This document shows positions 26,170 through 34,048 of a stretch of 64,000 bases of DNA, piece after piece. A model generated the notes under the pieces. That model saw only the letters and a list, made by a program, of their open reading frames with translations, was not told the origin of the DNA and searched no databases. The translations under genes and the position numbers were made by a program. Every line of letters starts with the position of its first letter. Positions within the stretch are counted from its first letter, which is position 1. The stretch is from JANSXG01 sp024743075 (GTDB taxonomy: Bacteria > Planctomycetota > Phycisphaerae > Phycisphaerales > UBA1924), in NCBI GenBank assembly GCA_042140185.1, contig CP159477.1, positions 3,348,001 through 3,412,000 of the forward strand, in the 5' to 3' direction.

Positions 26170-27273
26170 TTACGGGCAGGCCTCTCCAAATCCCGCGAGG
26201 ACGGCGTTCAGGTCGGTCAGGTCGACGACGCCGTCGCCGTTCGTGTCGCCGGTTGAAGTGGTCTGTCCGAAGTTTGCGAGCACGGCGTTGAGGTCACCGA
26301 GGTCGACGGTACCGGAACCATCCACATCCGCAGGGCAGTTCGGCACGTTGCTCGCGAGGCGGAAGCCGTAGAAATTAATCTGGGCCACGGGGTCGTTGAG
26401 GCTCCGTGTCGCCGATTGAAGGGTTTCCTCGGTGCTGTTGTACGAGCCACCGCGCAGGCCTCGTGACGAGGAGTCTTCGATCAGCGACTCATTCCATTCC
26501 CAGACGTTGCCGTTCATATCGTGCGCGCCGTAGTAGCTGGTGCTGCCCGCCGAACCGACCGTGGTCAGGTTGCCGTTCAGCCCGTTCCAATCGGCGCCGA
26601 ACGCGTAGTTCACGACGTCCTGACCGGGTGCGGAGACATCGCCGTTGGGCGCAGCCTCAGCGATGGTTGGCACCTCGTTGCTCTGTGTGGCGTACAGCCA
26701 GTAGTCGTCGGCATCGCCGCCCTGACTCGCCGGCTGGTGGTAGGCGGCTTTGTACCACTCGTCTTCGGTCGGGATGAAGACCTGATTGGGGTTGGACAGG
26801 TCGCGCGTGATGGCGCTGATCGAATCGGTGCCGTCGAAGTTGTACACGCCCGTCTCGGTGTCGCCGGAACTCCCGTTGAGGCCCTGCCCGTTGGTCATCC
26901 AGTTGGCCATGCGTGCGGCGTCGTACCAGGACACGTAGTTGACGGGTTTGTCGCCCATGTTGCCGCGGACGAAGTAGGTGTAGCTGCCGTTGGAACCCGA
27001 GCGTCCGATGCCGCCTCGCGAGTTGGAGCCCATGTTGGTGTTGTAGAGCCCGTTGGGATCGCTCGCGGCGACGCTGTTGAGGAACGCGGTGTACTCGCTG
27101 TTGGTCACCTCGTAGGTCGAGATGCGGTACTCGTAGGCGACCGAGCCGAAACCGTCATTGTTCGGGGCGTTATCCGGGTTGCCGACCGTGGACCAGTCCA
27201 GAGCGACCTGGGCGTGGGTCGCCGACGCGGCGAACAGTAATGCGGCGAACGCCGCGATGGTCAGGTGCTTCAT
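26170..27273 (-). CDS. Exported SUMF1/FGE-fold protein with dockerin-like C-terminus
   Basis: A 367-residue protein with a signal peptide (KHLTIAAFAALLFAASATHA). Residues about 30-300 are a formylglycine-generating-enzyme fold: VAYEYRISTYEVTNSEYTAF, PVNYVSWYDAARMANWM, FIPTEDEWYKAAYH, MNGNVWEWNES and RGLRGGSY. The active-site cysteines that follow RGGSY in true FGE are absent, so this is more likely a binding or structural version. The last 60 residues are a dockerin-like pair ending in FGEACP. Start at 27273 has AAAGAGA upstream. Confidence 0.85.
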   Translation of the reverse strand: MKHLTIAAFAALLFAASATHAQVALDWSTVGNPDNAPNNDGFGSVAYEYRISTYEVTNSEYTAFLNSVAASDPNGLYNTNMGSNSRGGIGRSGSNGSYTYFVRGNMGDKPVNYVSWYDAARMANWMTNGQGLNGSSGDTETGVYNFDGTDSISAITRDLSNPNQVFIPTEDEWYKAAYHQPASQGGDADDYWLYATQSNEVPTIAEAAPNGDVSAPGQDVVNYAFGADWNGLNGNLTTVGSAGSTSYYGAHDMNGNVWEWNESLIEDSSSRGLRGGSYNSTEETLQSATRSLNDPVAQINFYGFRLASNVPNCPADVDGSGTVDLGDLNAVLANFGQTTSTGDTNGDGVVDLTDLNAVLAGFGEACP

Positions 27274-27433
27274 GGGGTCTCTTTCCTCTCTCCTGCCCGC
27301 GCTGGATTCCGCGCGTTCAAGTAGAGGGTACTGGCTCCCCCATTCGATGCAAGAGATTGAGCGCGGAAAGGGTGTGTCCCGGTGTCTGAGGGCCACCGGC
27401 AGCCCGGGTTCCGCGCATCGCTACAATCGGCCC

Positions 27434-28771
27434 ATGCCCAGACGTGTCGTCATTACCGGGATCGGAGCCGTCACCCCGTTCGGCGTCGGGATCGATGCGC
27501 TGTGGGAGGGGTTGTGCTCCGGGAAGTCGGCTCTGGGGCCGATCGAGTCGTTCGATGCGACGGGGTTCCGCTCGTCGCTGGGGGCGGAGGTCAAGGACTT
27601 CAAGGGGCGTGATTTCGTGCCCAAGACCTACCGGAAGGCGGTCAAGGTCATGGCGCGGGACACCGAACTGGCGGTCGCCGCGGCCCAGTGCGCGACCGAG
27701 GAGGCCGGACTGGTGACGCAGGGGAGCAGCGCCCACGCCGACGACGGGGCGGCGCTGACCTACACCCCGGATCGGGTAGGGTGCCAGATCGGGGCGGGGC
27801 TGATCGCGGCGGAGGTGCCCGAGCTGGCGATGGCGATGGCCACGGCGACCGAGGACGGTGAGTTCAGTTACGCGCGATGGGGGGCCGACGAGCAGTCGGG
27901 CGCGGGGATGGACAACCTGACGCCGCTTTGGATGCTCAAGTACCTGCCGAACATGCTCGCGTGCCACGTGACGATCATCCACGATGCGCAGGGGCCCTCG
28001 AACACGATCACCTGCTGCGAGGCGTCGGGGCCCTTGAGCATCGGCGAGTCGCTGCGCGTGATCGAGCGGGGCGATGCGGATGTGTGCTTCTCGGGGGGTG
28101 TGGAATCGAAACTGAACCCGATGGGGCTGCTGCGCCTCGACCTGACGGGCGTGCTGGCGCACACGAAGCCGGGCGATGAGGCGTGGACGCTGGTGCGCCC
28201 GTACGACGAGGGCGCGACGGGGACGCTGGTCGGCGAGGGCGGCGGGATCCTGATGGTGGAAGGCGCAGAGGCGGCGAAGTCCCGCGGGGCGCGCGCCATC
28301 TGTGCGATCGAGGGATTCGGCGCCGGGCACACGCCGGCGAGCAAGGACCCGGAGCGGCGCGCGGTCGGGCTGGAGGTCGCGATCGAGGCGGCGCTGAAGG
28401 AAGCGGAGATCGGCCCGGAGAAGATTGATGCGATCGTGCCGCAGGGCGCGGGGCATCGTCACGCGGACGCGACGGAGGAAGCGGCGCTGCGGCGCGTGTT
28501 CGGCGATCGGCTGCGGGATATCCCTCTGGTGACGGTGACGCCCCAGATCGGGACGCTGGCGGCGGGCGCGGGCGCGATCGGCGTGTGCGTGGGCGCGAAG
28601 TGCCTCGAGCAGCAGAAACTGCCGGCGCGCCTGCACGCGGGGACTCCCGTGGACGGTTTGGACGCGGGGGCTGCGGACGCGCGCGATGCGGATCTCGAGT
28701 ATGTGCTGGTGTGCACGGGCGCGATCGGCGGCCAGAACGCCGCGATCGTGCTGAAACGCAGCGCCGGCTGA
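27434..28771 (+). CDS. Beta-ketoacyl synthase homologue lacking all catalytic residues (KS-beta/CLF-like)
   Basis: A 445-residue FabF-type thiolase-fold protein (PRRVVITGIGAVTPFG at the start). The three residues needed for condensation are gone. The nucleophilic Cys is replaced by Glu196 in TITCCEASG, where FabF has TACTSG. The first His is replaced by Gly338 in VPQGAGH, where FabF has NAHGTS. The second His is replaced by Thr374 in PQIGTLAAG, where FabF has MTGHLLGAAG. This is the pattern of KS-beta, or chain-length factor, subunits, which have Gln in place of Cys and form heterodimers with an active KS-alpha. A catalytically intact synthase lies two genes downstream at 29351, so the pair fits. 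The pathway is not shown. Confidence 0.8.
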   Translation: MPRRVVITGIGAVTPFGVGIDALWEGLCSGKSALGPIESFDATGFRSSLGAEVKDFKGRDFVPKTYRKAVKVMARDTELAVAAAQCATEEAGLVTQGSSAHADDGAALTYTPDRVGCQIGAGLIAAEVPELAMAMATATEDGEFSYARWGADEQSGAGMDNLTPLWMLKYLPNMLACHVTIIHDAQGPSNTITCCEASGPLSIGESLRVIERGDADVCFSGGVESKLNPMGLLRLDLTGVLAHTKPGDEAWTLVRPYDEGATGTLVGEGGGILMVEGAEAAKSRGARAICAIEGFGAGHTPASKDPERRAVGLEVAIEAALKEAEIGPEKIDAIVPQGAGHRHADATEEAALRRVFGDRLRDIPLVTVTPQIGTLAAGAGAIGVCVGAKCLEQQKLPARLHAGTPVDGLDAGAADARDADLEYVLVCTGAIGGQNAAIVLKRSAG

Positions 28772-28869
28772 TCGCCGGGCCTACCCGGGTTCCGGTATGG
28801 TGTAGGCCTACTTCATGACGCTCCGACCGCGTCGAATTCTCCCCGACCGAGTCTTGAGGAACTCATTGC

Positions 28870-29354
28870 ATGACCAGCCATGACGCCCGACGACGACCGA
28901 CCCTGCGGAACGATGAACTGGACCCGGCGCTCACCGAGGTGAGCCGCAAGGTCATCGGCTGCGCGATCGACATCCACAAGGCGCTGGGGCCGGGCTTCGA
29001 CGCCTCGGTGTACGAACGAGCGCTGTCGATCGAGCTGAAGGACTGCGGCGTCGACCACGACCTGCACTACAGCTTCCCGATCCACTACGGCGGGCAGGAC
29101 ATCGGCCACCACTCGGTGAGTCTGTTCGTGGATGAGCGGTTCGTGGTGCAGGTGATGGCCAGCGACTGCGAGGTCTCGGGCTACGACCGGACGGTGCTGC
29201 GTTCGCAGCTGCGCCAGCGGACCTGGAGCTGGGGCTGATCATCAACTTCTCTCGTCGGCGCCTGAAGGACGGCGGGCTGGTGCGGGTGCTGAACCCGGAC
29301 AAGCTGGAAGCACTGCGCGGCGATGAGGACGAGGACTACGAGGACGAGCGTTGA
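28870..29354 (+). CDS. GxxExxY-family protein, frameshifted near its 3' end
   Basis: A GxxExxY protein (PDDEXK-like fold, function unproven). The signature is GFDASVYERAL, preceded by VIGCAIDIHKALGPG; GQDIGHHSVSLFVDERFVVQV follows. The frame shifts at about 29210-29218, so the family's final strand (LELGLIINFSRRRLKDGGLV) is read in the next frame and the coding region ends at 29354. With one base restored the protein has 161 residues. It is embedded between the two ketoacyl synthase genes, and its end overlaps the next start. An acidic tail (RGDEDEDYEDER) closes it. Confidence 0.75.
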
Positions 29355-30748
29355 ACGCACCGGGCGTCTCCAATGTGGGCCGGCAGCGCCGGGTAGTCAT
29401 CACCGGCATGGGGTGGGTGACGCCCCTGGGCTTCGACGTCGATTCGGTGTGGACGAAGCTGTTGTCGGGCGCCAGCGCGATCGGGCCGGTGACGCACTTT
29501 CCGGCCGAGACGTTCCGGACGAACTTCGCGGCGGAGGTGAAGGGCTTTGATCTGGCGAACTTCTTCGCCGAGCCGGAGCCGTTCCGTCACGCGCAGCGGA
29601 ATAGCGCGTACGCGCTCGCCGCGGCGGCGATGGCGTGGAAGCAGGCCGGGCTGGGTGATGCCGGCAAGGCGGGCCAGATCAACGCCGGGTTCACGAAGGA
29701 AGCCGGGTTCGACGAGCGTCGGGTGGGTATCTACCTCGGCGCGGGCGAGGGCATCCTGAACTTCGACGGGTACGCGAAGGCGAACCTGGAGGCGTGGGAC
29801 TCGGACTCGCGCTCGGTGGACTTCAAGCGCTGGGCGGAGGAGGCGTACAAGCGGTTCGACGCGCACGGTGAGACGGAGCAGGAGCCGAACATGCCGGTGA
29901 CGCACCTGGCCGAGGCGTTCGGCGCGTGCGGCCCGGCGTTCAACTGCATGACGGCGTGCGCGGCGTCGACGCAGTCGGTGGGTGAGGCGTTCGAGATCCT
30001 GTCGCGCGGGGACGCGGACATCATGCTCGCCGGCGGTGCGCACTCGATGATCCACCCGCTGGGCATGACCGGGTTCATCCGGCTGACGGCGATGAGCACG
30101 CGGCGGGACGAGCCGTCGTCGGCGAGCCGGCCCTTCGACCAGACGCGCGACGGATTCGTGATGGGTGAGGGCGCGGGCATCCTGGTGCTCGAAGACCTGG
30201 AGCACGCGCTCGCTCGCGGGGCGACGCCCGTAGCGGAAGTTTGCGGCTACGGGTCGTCGGCGGACGCCTACCGGATCACGGATATTCAGCCCGAGGGCAA
30301 GGGCGCGATCGCGGCGATGGGTGAGGCGCTCGAGCAGGCGGGCATCGACCCGGGAGCGACGGACGAGAACGGTCGCCCGCTGGTGCACTACATCTCGGCG
30401 CACGGGACGGGGACGAAGGAGAACGACTCGATCGAGACTAAGGCGGTGAAGGGTCTGTTCGGCGACAACGCGGGCAGGATCCCGTTCTCGTCGGTGAAGT
30501 CGATGATGGGTCACCTGATTCAGGCGGCGGGGGCGGTGGAACTGATCACCTGCGTGCAGGCGATCCGGACGGGCTTTGTGCCGCCGACGATGAACCTGCG
30601 CACGCCTGACCCGGTGTGCGATCTGGACTACGTGCCGAATCAGGCGCGGGATCTGGCGGATGCGGGCGGCGTGGAAGTGGCGATGTCGAACAGTTTCGGC
30701 TTCGGCGGGCAGAACGACACGCTGGTTGTGCGGCGCTACCGGGGATAA
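29351..30748 (+). CDS. fabF: Beta-ketoacyl-ACP synthase II type (KS-alpha-like)
   Basis: A 465-residue condensing enzyme with a complete catalytic triad: Cys203 (MTACAAS), His351 (AHGTGT) and His388 (SMMGHLIQAAG). It joins a malonyl-ACP unit to an acyl primer by decarboxylative condensation. The start is a TTG at 29351 (ending TTGA, so it overlaps the stop of the GxxExxY gene); GTG at 29372 is an alternative. It is about 50 residues longer than E. coli FabF, with an insert around residues 105-180. Together with the triad-less homologue at 27434 it forms a KS-alpha/KS-beta-like pair. A membrane protein gene follows after six bases. Confidence 0.88.
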   Translation: MNAPGVSNVGRQRRVVITGMGWVTPLGFDVDSVWTKLLSGASAIGPVTHFPAETFRTNFAAEVKGFDLANFFAEPEPFRHAQRNSAYALAAAAMAWKQAGLGDAGKAGQINAGFTKEAGFDERRVGIYLGAGEGILNFDGYAKANLEAWDSDSRSVDFKRWAEEAYKRFDAHGETEQEPNMPVTHLAEAFGACGPAFNCMTACAASTQSVGEAFEILSRGDADIMLAGGAHSMIHPLGMTGFIRLTAMSTRRDEPSSASRPFDQTRDGFVMGEGAGILVLEDLEHALARGATPVAEVCGYGSSADAYRITDIQPEGKGAIAAMGEALEQAGIDPGATDENGRPLVHYISAHGTGTKENDSIETKAVKGLFGDNAGRIPFSSVKSMMGHLIQAAGAVELITCVQAIRTGFVPPTMNLRTPDPVCDLDYVPNQARDLADAGGVEVAMSNSFGFGGQNDTLVVRRYRG

Positions 30749-30753
30749 CGCTG

Positions 30754-31686
30754 ATGGCTCGCGGCTCACGCGCCAGCAAGGGACGCGGGCCGACGCGCCG
30801 AGAGCGTCGCGAGGCGGCAGCACGGGCCAAACGGGGGGGGCGCAACCAGGAAACCGAAGAAGCGCCGAAGAAGCTGACGACCCGGCGCGAGCGTGCCGCG
30901 GCCCGGCTTGCCAAGTCCGGTCGCACCGATCGGTCGTCGCGATCGCGCAGGCGCGGGGTACGCGGGCTGCTCGCGACCGAGGCGCGCCGGCGGGTTTTGT
31001 ATTCCGGTGTTGTGGTGCTGGCGGCGGTGTTGACGCTGGCGATCGGCGTGGGCTGGTGGCTGGCGTCGCGTCCGCCGGGGTGGTGGGCGGAGGTGAACAC
31101 GAGCGAGCCCTCTGTGGTTTCGACCTCGCGCGCGGTCGAGAACTGGGCGGTTTCGACAATGACGCGACAGCACCCGCACGAGCAGCGGTGGGCGGTGACG
31201 ATCACCGAGGACGACGCGAACGCGTGGCTGGCGGTGCGCCTGCCCTTGTGGGTGGAGAGCGAATACGGGCGGTGGCCGGAGGGAATCCGGAGCGTGCGCG
31301 TGCGGTTCCACGAGGGGCGGGTGATCGTCGGCGCGGACATCCGTGAGCCCGGGGCGGAGGACGCGCGGGTCGTCGCGGCGGCGCTGGAGGTTGATATCGG
31401 TGAAGACGGCAGTGCGCGGGCGGGGATCGGTTGGACGCAGATCAACCGGCTGAAACTGCCCGGGGTGATCGGGTTGAACCGGCTGAGCGAGTGGATCGAC
31501 AGCGCGGGCGAGGGAGAGATCGCCGAGCGGCTGGGCGAACTGGTGCGCGGGGAACTGAACGCCGAGACGCTCGACTGGCGTCTGGAGGACGGGCGGCGCG
31601 TGACGGTGCACGGCATCCGCAGCGAGGGGGGCGAACTGAGTCTCGTGTGCTCGACGAGCGCTGCACCGGTGCGGACGCGGCGCTGA
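30754..31686 (+). CDS. Single-pass membrane protein with a large extracytoplasmic domain
   Basis: A 310-residue protein. The first 75 residues are very basic and low in complexity (Arg/Ala/Ser-rich), then one transmembrane segment at about 80-105 and a soluble domain of about 200 residues. I recognise no family. It starts six bases after fabF, so it is cotranscribed with the ketoacyl synthase pair. The basic tail would sit in the cytoplasm and could bind nucleic acid or membrane phospholipids, but this is a guess. Confidence 0.7.
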   Translation: MARGSRASKGRGPTRRERREAAARAKRGGRNQETEEAPKKLTTRRERAAARLAKSGRTDRSSRSRRRGVRGLLATEARRRVLYSGVVVLAAVLTLAIGVGWWLASRPPGWWAEVNTSEPSVVSTSRAVENWAVSTMTRQHPHEQRWAVTITEDDANAWLAVRLPLWVESEYGRWPEGIRSVRVRFHEGRVIVGADIREPGAEDARVVAAALEVDIGEDGSARAGIGWTQINRLKLPGVIGLNRLSEWIDSAGEGEIAERLGELVRGELNAETLDWRLEDGRRVTVHGIRSEGGELSLVCSTSAAPVRTRR

Positions 31687-31693
31687 CGCCGGC

Positions 31694-32263
31694 TTATTTG
31701 ACCTTGCGCAGGTATTCCATGATGCGGTCGGCGACACCTTTGCCGACGCACTGCACATAGAGGCGGTCCGGGGGCAGGACATCGACGACGAGAGCCGTGC
31801 CGCCGGAAGCAAGGACGCTGATGCTCTGGGCGGGTTTCTCGGCGTTGTTGAGCAGCGAGCGGACCATGGTCTCCAAGGTTTCGTGCTCGTCGCGCGAGAC
31901 GAAGAGCGGGTCGCGGCTGTTCTGGTGCAGGGAGGCTTCGGCGTCGATGTCGAGCCAGCGCTCGACGGTGGCCATGTCGAAGGCGGTGAGGTCGAGCACT
32001 TCCCTCCAGCTCGTGCGCGGGACGAGGGCGACCTCGTTGATGTTGAGGGCGTGGAAGACCTCGTCGCACATGCGCGGCAGGCTTTCGGTGCTCGCGTCGA
32101 GGGTGCGGTCCGCTTGTTCAGAGTCCGGCGGGTTCGCTCCGATGTTCAGCGTGCAGGAGCGATCGTCCACGATCGTGAATTGCACCATCCCGTCTTGCTC
32201 GTCGGCTTCGACGCCGAGTTTCTCGATGACGGGAAGGGCTTTCGCGTAGGCGAGGAAATCCAC
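31694..32263 (-). CDS. Hypothetical cytosolic protein (type III chaperone/YbjN-like size)
   Basis: A 189-residue acidic protein without signal peptide or membrane segment. Its pattern of alternating helices and short strands, and the size, recall YbjN and the type III chaperone-like fold, but no diagnostic motif is visible. It converges with the membrane protein gene upstream and is divergent from the Sua5-fusion gene. Between the two divergent starts, a perfect palindrome at 32283-32300 (CGCCGGCC TC GGCCGGCG) lies in the presumed promoter region. Confidence 0.6.
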   Translation of the reverse strand: MDFLAYAKALPVIEKLGVEADEQDGMVQFTIVDDRSCTLNIGANPPDSEQADRTLDASTESLPRMCDEVFHALNINEVALVPRTSWREVLDLTAFDMATVERWLDIDAEASLHQNSRDPLFVSRDEHETLETMVRSLLNNAEKPAQSISVLASGGTALVVDVLPPDRLYVQCVGKGVADRIMEYLRKVK

Positions 32264-32443
32264 CGGTCCTCCAGGGGTTGGACGCCGGCCTCGGCCGGCG
32301 CGGTTGTGTTGGGTCGCACGACGCTGGCTTCAGCCGGGCCGTCGGCGACATCAATCTATCGACCGACGCGGAGGGGGATCAAGAGTCAGCGGGCCGATCT
32401 CCCACGCGCCGGGTCGAATTGCGATTCCGGTACACTAGGCACG

Positions 32444-33583
32444 GTGGGATCGGTTACCAGCAACAGCCCGAAAACGCTTACGGTTCGGGAGGCCGCCGAT
32501 GCGGTCCGCGCGGACCGACTGGTGGTCGTGCCGACGGAGACGGTCTTCGGGATCGCTGCTGCGGCGTCTTCGAAGGGGGCGGTGGACTCGCTGTGGTCGC
32601 TCGGCACCGAATCGAGTCGGCTGGCGCTGGCGTGGCACATCGAGTCGGGCGTGCGCCTGGCCGAGACGCTGGAGGGAGCGGAGCACCGGCTTTCGGCGGT
32701 GCAGCGTCGGCTGGTCGAGAAACTGTGCCCCGGCCCGCTGCTGCTCGCGATCGAACTCGGTGACGACGCGATCGAGAGGGTGCGATCGGCGCTCGGTGTC
32801 GAGCCGGGTGTGCTCGACGACGACGGGGTGCTGCTGGTCCGGATCGTCGCGAACCCCCAGACCCAGCGGGCTATCAGCGAGGTGGGCGGTCCGGTGATCG
32901 TTCGATCGATCCCTGGCGGCGGCAACGCACGCACCGGCGATGAGATCGCCCGCGCGATTGATCGCATCGGGGCAGCGCATCTGGTCGCCGGCGTGCTCGC
33001 GAGCGATTCCCGCCCGCTGGGCAAGGGGTCGACGCTCGTACGATTCCTGACTTCGGGCGGCTATCGTGTTGATCGCGAGGGCGCGTACGCCGAACGCTAC
33101 ATTGATAAGCAGATTATGCGAACCATTCTCTTCGTTTGTACCGGGAACACATGCCGCTCACCGATGGCGGCTGCGATCGCGCGGGAGTTGATCGCGCGCG
33201 AGCCGCTGGAGTTGCCGACGACCGTTCGCAGCGCGGGCGCGTTCACGTCGGGCGGGATGCCCGCGACTCCTGAGGCGGCGACGGCGGTCGAGTCGCTCGG
33301 GTACACGATGGGGGGGCATCAGTCATCGGTGCTGACGCGCGAGATGATCGCGCAGGCCGACGAGATCTACGGGCTCACTTCGTCGCACGTGGACGCGATC
33401 CGCGCGATCGACCCGAACGCGGGCGACAAGGTGAAACTGCTCGATCCGGACGGCCAGGACGTGACCGACCCGATCGGGCAGTCGCAGCCGGTCTACGATG
33501 CCACGGCGAAGCGACTGCGCGACTTGATCGAGAAGCGGCTGGGGGCGATGCGGTCGGCGGAGAAGGGCGGGGCGTCGCGATGA
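32444..33583 (+). CDS. Degenerate Sua5/YrdC domain fused to LMW phosphatase (YwlE-like)
   Basis: One unbroken 379-residue frame from GTG 32444. Residues 1 to about 220 are a Sua5/YrdC/YwlC domain (VVVPTETVFGIA, LCPGPLLLAIELGD, STLVRFLTSGG). The Lys and Arg of the family's KGRP motif are replaced (aligned stretch SLGTESSRLA), so threonylcarbamoyl-AMP synthesis is doubtful. From residue 225 a low-molecular-weight phosphatase follows: CTGNTCRSP (Cys232, Arg238, Ser239) and the general acid in DPIG. Thr236 is the residue that makes B. subtilis YwlE specific for phosphoarginine. rpiB overlaps its end, as in the ywlC-ywlE-rpiB order of Firmicutes. A separate start at 33116 is possible but has a weak ribosome binding site. 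Confidence 0.8.
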   Translation: MGSVTSNSPKTLTVREAADAVRADRLVVVPTETVFGIAAAASSKGAVDSLWSLGTESSRLALAWHIESGVRLAETLEGAEHRLSAVQRRLVEKLCPGPLLLAIELGDDAIERVRSALGVEPGVLDDDGVLLVRIVANPQTQRAISEVGGPVIVRSIPGGGNARTGDEIARAIDRIGAAHLVAGVLASDSRPLGKGSTLVRFLTSGGYRVDREGAYAERYIDKQIMRTILFVCTGNTCRSPMAAAIARELIAREPLELPTTVRSAGAFTSGGMPATPEAATAVESLGYTMGGHQSSVLTREMIAQADEIYGLTSSHVDAIRAIDPNAGDKVKLLDPDGQDVTDPIGQSQPVYDATAKRLRDLIEKRLGAMRSAEKGGASR

Positions 33584-34032
33584 AACTCGCTATCGGTTCT
33601 GATCATCGCGGGCGCGACGCGGCGCTTCACCTTGAGAAGCGCCTGCGCGATGCGGGTCATGAGATCGTCGCGATGGCGGTGCTCGGCGAGGGCGAGATCG
33701 GCGACTACCCCGACGCGGCGTCGGTCGTGGGGCGCTCGGTCGCGTCCGGCGAGGCCGCACGCGGGATCCTCATCTGCGGCACCGGGCTGGGGATGGCGAT
33801 CGCCGCGAACAAGATTCAGGGCGTGCGAGCGGCGACCGCGCACGACGAGATCACCGCGGAGCTCTCGCGGAGTCACCTCGACGCGAACGTGTGCTGCCTT
33901 TCGGCGGACCTGCTGGGCCTGCGCCTGATCGAGAAAATCGTGGACCGCTGGCTGACGATCGAGTTCGAGGGCGGGCGACACCAGCGCCGCATCGAAAAGA
34001 TCAACGCGATCGAGGCCGGCGAGGGCGACTGA
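33580..34032 (+). CDS. rpiB: Ribose-5-phosphate isomerase B
   Basis: A 150-residue RpiB, which interconverts ribose 5-phosphate and ribulose 5-phosphate in the pentose phosphate pathway. IGSDHRGRDAALHLEK at the N-terminus, the catalytic Cys in LICGTGLGMAIAANK, and HDEITAELSRSHLDANVCCL are all typical. The start ATG overlaps the stop of the Sua5-phosphatase gene (ATGA), so the two are translationally coupled. Length matches the family. Confidence 0.93.
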   Translation: MKLAIGSDHRGRDAALHLEKRLRDAGHEIVAMAVLGEGEIGDYPDAASVVGRSVASGEAARGILICGTGLGMAIAANKIQGVRAATAHDEITAELSRSHLDANVCCLSADLLGLRLIEKIVDRWLTIEFEGGRHQRRIEKINAIEAGEGD

Positions 34033-34048
34033 CCGGCTCGGGAACGGA

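Noticed and set aside
27434..28771. Ordinary FabF for the first ketoacyl synthase
   Set aside because: All three catalytic residues are replaced although the rest of the fold is well kept, so it cannot be a normal condensing enzyme.
32283..32300. Palindrome CGCCGGCC TC GGCCGGCG as a terminator
   Set aside because: It lies between divergent gene starts and has no T-run; a regulatory site or repeat unit is more plausible but not shown.
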